Shown here piece by piece: positions 1 to 4,788 of a stretch of DNA of 6,738 bases. Position numbers and translations under genes: made by a program. This DNA comes from Planctomycetaceae bacterium (lineage in GTDB: Bacteria > Planctomycetota > Planctomycetia > Planctomycetales > Planctomycetaceae): the NCBI GenBank assembly GCA_020426065.1, contig JAGQQT010000227.1, positions 1-6,738 of the forward strand. Reading direction: 5' to 3'. Under the pieces are notes generated by a model. That model had not been told where the DNA came from. It searched no databases and saw only the letters and a program-made list of their open reading frames with translations. Numbering within the stretch: position 1 is the stretch's first letter; every line of letters starts with the position of its first letter.

Positions 1-3000
1 GACTTCCCAGTCAAACTGCGTAAAAGCCGGTGTGTTTCCTGCACCTGGCAGACCGGATTTGGAGATGGCATCGGGCTGATATCCGGCCAGAACCTCCTGC
101 AGATCTTTCGTGCGTATCGGTTTGGAAACATAGGCGTCCATTCCGGCCGCCAGGCATCGCTCCCGGTCTCCTTTGAGAGCATGAGCGGTCATGGCGACGA
201 TCGGCATCGGATTGCGATCCAGATGAGGATAGGCTCCCCCTGCCTGACGTTCCCGGATCAGTTTGGTAGCGGTCAGTCCGTCCATTTCCGGCATCTGGAC
301 ATCCATCAGGATGACATCAAACTTTTCCAGCTCCAGCAGCCGGATGGCCTCTCGGCCATTGCAGGCGATTTCTACCTGGTGGCCCCACTTCTCCAGTAAT
401 CCCCGGGCCAGGACCTGGTTGGCATACGCATCTTCTGCGACCAGGATTTTCAGGCCAGCACGAATGGGAATGTCATGATCCGATGCGGGACGGGTGATCG
501 TGCGGGGCTCAATCCCGTAGGCCCGAATCATCGCATCGATCAGTTCGGACTGCTTGACGGGCTTGAGCAGGTGAGCGGAAACATTCAGCTCCGCACACCG
601 AACCACATCTCCGGGACGATCTCCCGAGGTCAGCACGATGATTTTGGGCTGGGTCAGATCGGCAGACTCCCGGATCCTTTCGATCAGCATGAACCCGTCC
701 ACGTCGGGCATGTTGACATCGGTCAGCACCAGTTGGAACGGCCGGTTTGTTTTCTGAGCATCGACAATCATCCAGAATGCCTCCGCTGCGCTGGAAGCTA
801 TGGATGGTTTCATGCCCCGCAGTCGTAACATTTCATCCACAATCTGCCGATTGGTGGTGTTGTCATCCACGATCAGCACGGGCAGATCAAGCATCTGTTC
901 GGGAGCGGTGAAAGGTCGCTTCGGGTCCAGGTCATCGGATGTATGGAACTCAACGGTGAAGGTAAAAGTACTTCCGCGGTTCACCTCACTTTTGACCGAT
1001 ATGGTTCCCCCCATCATCTGGACCAGGCGGGAGGTAATGGCCAGCCCCAGCCCCGTTCCACCAAAGCGACGCGTGGTGGAACTGTCCGCCTGCTCGAAGG
1101 CTTCGAAGATCAGCTTCTGTTTGTCCTTCGAAATACCAATTCCGGTATCACGGACGACGAATGTGACCAGGACGGTTTCGTCCTGATCTTCCGCGGAGAC
1201 GTCCACAACCACTTCACCCACTTCGGTGAACTTGATGGCATTGCCAACCAGGTTGACCAGAATCTGGCGTAATCGTCCGGCGTCACCTTCCACGCAACGG
1301 GGGACATCCGGGGCAATATGAAAGGCCAGCTCCAGATGGCGGCGATGAGCCCGGACCGCGATCGATTTCATGGTATCGCCAATGGTCTCGTGCAGATCGA
1401 ACGGGTGCTGGTCGATCGTGAATTTGCCGGCTTCGATTTTGGAGAAATCAAGGATATCGTTGATCAGTTCCAGCAGCACCTCACCAGATTCCCGCACCAT
1501 CCGCAGGTATTCCCGCTGGGTTTCGTTGAGTGGAGTATCTTCCAGCAGTTCGGCCATGCCGATCACGGCGTTCATGGGGGTGCGGATTTCGTGGCTCATG
1601 TTGGCCAGAAAATCACTCTTGGCGCGATTGGCCTGATCTGCCAGATCGCGGGCCTTGGTCATTTCCAGTTGAGCGCGTTTGATGCTCGTGATGTCCCGTC
1701 CGATTCCGACCAGGCCAACCACATTTCCGTGTGAATTCCGAATCGGAACCTTAGTGGTCAGGAAGTACGTGATGTTGCCGTGGCTGTCTTCATTAACCTC
1801 TTCGCGGGCGATCAGTTTGTCGCCGCTTTTCATCACACGCTGATCATCTTCCTCGAAACTGGCTGCCAGTTCGGGCGGAGAGAAATCGTAATCGGTTTTT
1901 CCGACCAGCTCTTCCGGATGGGCCATGCCGTAGTAGTCGGCCAGGGCCTGATTCCCTTTCATGAATTTTCCCTGCCGATCCTTGAAGAAGATCAGATCGG
2001 GCAGGCCGTTCATCAGGGCATCGGACAGATGCTGCTCCCGTTCGAGTGTTTTTTCCGCCGTCACCAGGTCGGTAATATCGCGGGAGATTCCAAACGTGCC
2101 AATGATTTCGCCGCTGGTGGACCGCAAAGGCATCTTGGTGGTTGAGCACCAGGTATCACTGCGATCCGGCCAGGTTTCCCGCTCAACCTGCGCGACGACT
2201 GGTTGTCCGGTGGCCATGATCTGCTGCTCATCAGCCAGGGCCTGTTCTGCATGTTCGGTGGTGAAAAAATCACGGTCCGTTTTGCCGACCGCATCTTCTG
2301 GTGATTTCAGGCCGAACTTCTCAGCCATGCTTTTGTTGATTCGCAGGAACCGGGAGTCCCGGTCCTTGAAGTAAATGGAATCAGGAATATTGCTGAGTAA
2401 CGCATGCAGGAGGCTCAGTTCCCGAGCGGCTTTGTCTTCCGCCTGATGCAGACTGGTGGCATCCCAGCAGATCAGTTGCGTGCCGATAGTCCGACCATCG
2501 CGTGTGCAGATGGGGGTCCGGATTCGTTCGATGTGCCGCCGCTGACCTTTCCTGTCTACCACAATTTGGCAGTCCTGCAGGACGGTACCGGTCGAGATGA
2601 CATGTTTGTCGTTCGCTTCACACTCTCTGGCGAAGTCCGTGTCATAGAGTTCCCGATCCGTTTTGCCCACGATCTGTTCGGCAGTCAGGTTTCGCAGATC
2701 CAGATAATTCTGATTCGCATAGATTCGTCGCCCGTTCAGGTCTTTCAGCAGCAGGCTGACCGGGAGTTGCTCAAAAATCGACTGATAAAGACAGACCGCA
2801 CTCAGATCATCCTCCACCACCTGGCGGCAGATCGTAGTGACGCACAGGCGAGTTTTCGGATCTCCCCCGGCAGGAATGGTGACCTGCTCGGTCACCCACA
2901 GTACTTCGCCCTGGGGAGCGAGCATACGAAAGGAGCAGGTGCTTTCCGGTTGCTGTCGATGGGTCTGCACTCGCGGCCAGTCATCGGGATGAATGAGCTG

Positions 3001-3168
3001 TTTCCAGACCTCGGGGTCGTCTGCGAGCAGGTCAATCTGATTCCCCCAGATCGATTTCCCGGTTACGTTTGAGCGGAGCAACCGTCCCTGATCGGTTTCA
3101 ATCATCCAGAGAATCAGATCCGGATGAGACAGTTGATCAAAAAGTTCCAGGGAAAGCAGGCTGGACAA
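1..3168 (-). CDS. Multi-PAS hybrid sensor histidine kinase with two receiver domains (3' end outside window)
   Basis: This is a hybrid histidine kinase, open with no stop across 1056 visible residues (numbered from TTG at 3168). Domains in order are: a divergent PAS at about 15-118; three similar PAS domains at about 127-237, 253-367 and 381-497; HisKA with phosphoacceptor His526 in [11 protein letters not shown]; HATPase with N box [11 protein letters not shown] (Asn639, Asn643), G1 DTGIGIS from Asp674 and G2 GGTGLGLAI at 703-711; receiver 1 (Asp768/769, phosphoacceptor Asp817, Thr847, Lys869-Pro); and receiver 2 (Glu912/Asp913, Asp956, Thr994, Lys1016-Pro). No transmembrane segment or signal peptide is visible, so it is probably cytoplasmic. 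The last residues, FDWEV, suggest that an Hpt domain follows beyond the edge. The TTG start is chosen because GGAG lies 7 bases upstream. ATG at 3105 would cut into the first PAS and has no clear ribosome site. An in-frame TGA at 3232-3234 limits the 5' end. The gene diverges from the receiver-HATPase/STAS pair. Family confidence is high; the start is moderate. Confidence 0.95.
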   Translation of the reverse strand, partial: MSSLLSLELFDQLSHPDLILWMIETDQGRLLRSNVTGKSIWGNQIDLLADDPEVWKQLIHPDDWPRVQTHRQQPESTCSFRMLAPQGEVLWVTEQVTIPAGGDPKTRLCVTTICRQVVEDDLSAVCLYQSIFEQLPVSLLLKDLNGRRIYANQNYLDLRNLTAEQIVGKTDRELYDTDFARECEANDKHVISTGTVLQDCQIVVDRKGQRRHIERIRTPICTRDGRTIGTQLICWDATSLHQAEDKAARELSLLHALLSNIPDSIYFKDRDSRFLRINKSMAEKFGLKSPEDAVGKTDRDFFTTEHAEQALADEQQIMATGQPVVAQVERETWPDRSDTWCSTTKMPLRSTSGEIIGTFGISRDITDLVTAEKTLEREQHLSDALMNGLPDLIFFKDRQGKFMKGNQALADYYGMAHPEELVGKTDYDFSPPELAASFEEDDQRVMKSGDKLIAREEVNEDSHGNITYFLTTKVPIRNSHGNVVGLVGIGRDITSIKRAQLEMTKARDLADQANRAKSDFLANMSHEIRTPMNAVIGMAELLEDTPLNETQREYLRMVRESGEVLLELINDILDFSKIEAGKFTIDQHPFDLHETIGDTMKSIAVRAHRRHLELAFHIAPDVPRCVEGDAGRLRQILVNLVGNAIKFTEVGEVVVDVSAEDQDETVLVTFVVRDTGIGISKDKQKLIFEAFEQADSSTTRRFGGTGLGLAITSRLVQMMGGTISVKSEVNRGSTFTFTVEFHTSDDLDPKRPFTAPEQMLDLPVLIVDDNTTNRQIVDEMLRLRGMKPSIASSAAEAFWMIVDAQKTNRPFQLVLTDVNMPDVDGFMLIERIRESADLTQPKIIVLTSGDRPGDVVRCAELNVSAHLLKPVKQSELIDAMIRAYGIEPRTITRPASDHDIPIRAGLKILVAEDAYANQVLARGLLEKWGHQVEIACNGREAIRLLELEKFDVILMDVQMPEMDGLTATKLIRERQAGGAYPHLDRNPMPIVAMTAHALKGDRERCLAAGMDAYVSKPIRTKDLQEVLAGYQPDAISKSGLPGAGNTPAFTQFDWEV

Positions 3169-3175
3169 GACCAGG

Positions 3176-3179
3176 CTCC
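3176..3179 (-). promoter_or_regulatory. Ribosome binding site supporting a TTG start for the hybrid kinase
   Basis: On the minus strand GGAG stands 7 bases before the TTG at 3168-3166. No in-frame ATG or GTG occurs between the upstream stop (3232-3234) and this point. The first in-frame ATG (3105) has no good Shine-Dalgarno and would remove the first strand of PAS1, so this site decides the start. Confidence 0.55.
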
Positions 3180-3242
3180 GGCAATCAACAGGGATAGGAT
3201 GGACTCGGAATCTCCGGATGAAATTCCGGATTCACGAGAACC

Positions 3243-3256
3243 TGCCAGGAATGGCA
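3243..3256. repeat. Perfect inverted repeat TGCCA-ggaa-TGGCA near the predicted kinase start site
   Basis: Two 5-base arms with a 4-base centre form a perfect 14-base palindrome. It lies just downstream of the candidate minus-strand -10 (3260-3265), about where transcription of the kinase gene would begin. It could be an operator or a small hairpin at the RNA 5' end. It is short enough to occur by chance. Confidence 0.35.
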
Positions 3257-3259
3257 AGA

Positions 3260-3268
3260 ATTGTAACA
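3260..3268 (-). promoter_or_regulatory. Candidate extended -10 promoter for the hybrid kinase
   Basis: On the minus strand the sequence reads TGT-TACAAT, an extended -10 (TGn plus five of six matches to TATAAT). The hexamer 17 bases upstream, ATCTTC, is a poor -35, which is tolerable for extended -10 promoters. The start site would be near 3253, giving a leader of about 85 bases to the TTG at 3168. Confidence 0.4.
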
Positions 3269-3359
3269 CAGCAGTTTATCAGGAAGATGGTTGGAGTTCA
3301 TCGGAAAAAAAGGTATTTCTGGAACATCACGAACCTTTCAGTTCTCTGCGGGAAAGTAT

Positions 3360-3388
3360 TTGACGCCGAACTGCAGGAGAGATATAAG
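3360..3388 (+). promoter_or_regulatory. Near-consensus sigma70-type promoter for the receiver-HATPase/STAS operon
   Basis: TTGACG at 3360-3365 and TATAAG at 3383-3388 are separated by exactly 17 bases. Each hexamer matches five of six consensus positions. Transcription would start near 3395, leaving a leader of about 36 bases that carries GAGG at 3422-3425. This suggests substantial expression by the housekeeping sigma factor, not dependence on an alternative sigma. Confidence 0.7.
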
Positions 3389-3421
3389 CAGAGGGACATC
3401 CCTTCTGGCGGCATGGCATCT

Positions 3422-3425
3422 GAGG
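3422..3425 (+). promoter_or_regulatory. Ribosome binding site fixing the receiver-HATPase start at 3432
   Basis: GAGG lies 6 bases before ATG 3432. The same frame is open further upstream to an ATG at 3291, but that start would place the predicted promoter inside the gene and add 47 residues unlike any receiver domain. The receiver begins directly with MASILVVDD at 3432. Confidence 0.75.
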
Positions 3426-3431
3426 TGCAGC

Positions 3432-4331
3432 ATGGCTTCAATTCTGGTAGTAGATGATTCACTGTTCGACCTGAAACGGGCCGCTCATCTGCTGCAGAAG
3501 AAGATTCCGGAGTCAACCATCTTCACAGCAGAAGATGGCCAGGCGGCGATCGAAAAGATCGAACAGGCCCGCCCGCAGGTGGTTGTCACCGACCTGCAGA
3601 TGCCCCGTATGAACGGGCTGGATCTGGTTGTGGAAACCCGCAACCGATTCCCGAATATCCCGGTCATACTGATGACGGCTGCCGGCAGCGAAAAAATTGC
3701 TGCGGAAGCACTGATGAAGGGAGCGGCCAGCTATGTCCCGAAACGGGAACTGAGTGTCGACCTCGTTCCGATTGTTGTCCGGCTGCTGGGTCGGGCCAGA
3801 GAAAAAAGTCAGCAACTGGCCCTGCTGAACAGTCTGCAGGAAGCCCGGTTCGCCTTTCCGAATGACCGTCGGCTGTTGACTTCATTCGTCCAGTCATTAC
3901 GAGAGTCGATTGAATCCCGTCAGATTTTCCAGGAAAACGACTGCTTCCGCATCACGACGGCTGTTGATGAGGCAATTTCCAATGCCTATTTTCATGGGAA
4001 CCTGGAAGTCAGCTCTCGGTTACGCGAAGAAGATATCGGAGCGTTCGAAAATCTGGCCGAGGAGCGTCGGCGGGAACCTCCTTATTGTGACCGCAGAATT
4101 CATGTCCATATTCTGTTTGACGAAGGATTGACCATTACGATCCGAGATGAGGGCCCCGGATTTGACCCGGTCTCACTCCCCGATCCCTTTTCCGATGGCT
4201 TTGCCGAGCGTCCGTGCGGAAGAGGAGTTTTGCTGATGCGTTCGTTTATGGATGAAGTCGAATTCAACGAGCAGGGGAATGAGGTTACAATGGTGAAACG
4301 CATTGAAGCACTAACGAGTACGCCATCATGA
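3432..4331 (+). CDS. Response regulator receiver fused to RsbW/SpoIIAB-like HATPase (anti-sigma/serine kinase type)
   Basis: This 299-residue soluble protein has two domains. Residues 1-120 are a complete CheY-like receiver: ILVVDD with Asp8/Asp9, phosphoacceptor Asp54 in VVTDLQMPRMNG, Thr82 in LMTAAGS and Lys104 in YVPKREL. A helical linker (about 121-165) leads to a GHKL ATPase of the RsbW type: N box AVDEAISNAYFHGN with Glu180, Asn184 and His188; G1 RDEGPGFD at 238-245; and a G2-like glycine loop GRGVLLMRSF from 263. RsbW-family proteins bind sigma factors and phosphorylate a STAS antagonist on Ser/Thr. There is no HisKA domain, so a serine-kinase or binding role fits better than a histidine kinase role. 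About 40 residues separate the N box from the G1 strand, longer than in RsbW. The TGA overlaps the start of the downstream STAS gene (ATGA), implying translational coupling and a shared job. Phosphorylation of Asp54 by the divergent hybrid kinase is inferred from proximity. Confidence 0.93.
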   Translation: MASILVVDDSLFDLKRAAHLLQKKIPESTIFTAEDGQAAIEKIEQARPQVVVTDLQMPRMNGLDLVVETRNRFPNIPVILMTAAGSEKIAAEALMKGAASYVPKRELSVDLVPIVVRLLGRAREKSQQLALLNSLQEARFAFPNDRRLLTSFVQSLRESIESRQIFQENDCFRITTAVDEAISNAYFHGNLEVSSRLREEDIGAFENLAEERRREPPYCDRRIHVHILFDEGLTITIRDEGPGFDPVSLPDPFSDGFAERPCGRGVLLMRSFMDEVEFNEQGNEVTMVKRIEALTSTPS

Positions 4332-4681
4332 ATTCTTCACAGCATTTTAAACTTTCCCGCTCTGGTAATACGGTTGTTGTGCAGTTTGAACCCTGCCCCA
4401 GTTTTGATCCACTCGATCATCAGCAGGAAATCCAGCAGCAGCTCTCCGCCTCCGATTATGCCGACTGCCCCAACATCGTGGTCGACTGCCAGGCGATCCA
4501 GTACGCCAATTCGATGTTTCTGGAATCTCTGCTGCAGATTTCCTCGATCGCCAAACAGCGGGAAGGAAAATTCAGCCTGTCCGGAGTGGGCAGTTTCCTG
4601 AAGGACCTGATTCACATCACCCGGCTTGATCAACGCTGGCCCATGTTTGACTCGGTCGATCAGGCGATTCAGTCGTTCTGA
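4328..4681 (+). CDS. STAS-domain protein, anti-anti-sigma-factor type
   Basis: This 117-residue protein is a single STAS domain: an N-terminal strand (NTVVVQF, 14-20), the central VVDCQAIQYANSMFLESLLQ (51-70), then KFSLSGVG (81-88) and the conserved ITRLDQRWPMFDSVDQAI (97-114). STAS antagonists such as SpoIIAA and RsbV bind the RsbW-like kinase, and their phosphorylation on a D-S-S/T-G motif releases the sigma factor to the kinase. Here that motif reads N61-S62-M63-F64, so Ser62 is the only hydroxyl residue in place and the usual second Ser/Thr is Met. It may still be phosphorylated on Ser62, or it may act by binding only. The ATG overlaps the TGA of the receiver-HATPase gene by 4 bases and has no strong ribosome site of its own, which fits coupled translation. 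The upstream partner is very probably its cognate kinase (inference). Confidence 0.9.
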   Translation: MNSSQHFKLSRSGNTVVVQFEPCPSFDPLDHQQEIQQQLSASDYADCPNIVVDCQAIQYANSMFLESLLQISSIAKQREGKFSLSGVGSFLKDLIHITRLDQRWPMFDSVDQAIQSF

Positions 4682-4704
4682 AATGAGTTCCCGCTCAGGC
4701 AGAA
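4676..4704 (+). terminator. Weak hairpin at the end of the STAS gene, possible terminator
   Basis: TTCTG (4676-4680) can pair with CAGAA (4700-4704), and TGAG (4684-4687) with CTCA (4694-4697), around an aaa/gg internal loop. A pyrimidine-rich stretch TCTTCTTTCTTCC follows, not a clean T run. The hairpin includes the stop codon. It is a poor match to an intrinsic terminator; readthrough into the peptidase gene is possible. Confidence 0.25.
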
Positions 4705-4788
4705 TCTTCTTTCTTCCAGTTCACATCCCGCACCCAGGGCCGCGCTGAGGCTGTTTGGTATGCTTTGCTTTTTTTCGGAAACCTGCCG

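Noticed and set aside
2404..3072. Open plus-strand frame of 222 codons opposite the kinase gene.
   Set aside because: It lies wholly antisense to the PAS1-PAS3 coding region, has no recognisable domain, and the minus-strand frame matches known families codon by codon.
3321..3346. ECF-like promoter GGAAC-N15-GTTCTC ahead of the receiver-HATPase gene.
   Set aside because: Only the -35-like part fits; the -10 part lacks a convincing GTC core, and the sigma70-type promoter just downstream is a much better match.
3291..3431. Possible 47-residue N-terminal extension of the receiver-HATPase gene from ATG 3291.
   Set aside because: The extension has no family resemblance, spans the predicted promoter, and ATG 3432 has a good GAGG site directly before a canonical receiver start.
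4736..4764. Possible promoter for the peptidase using TATGCT at 4759-4764 as -10.
   Set aside because: Four of six matches only, and the hexamer 17 bases upstream (AGGGCC) is nothing like a -35.
4733..4776. Run of seven T (4769-4775) as an intrinsic terminator between the STAS and peptidase genes.
   Set aside because: The only nearby stem (GCC/GGC around 4739-4751) is three base pairs long and about 18 bases from the T run.
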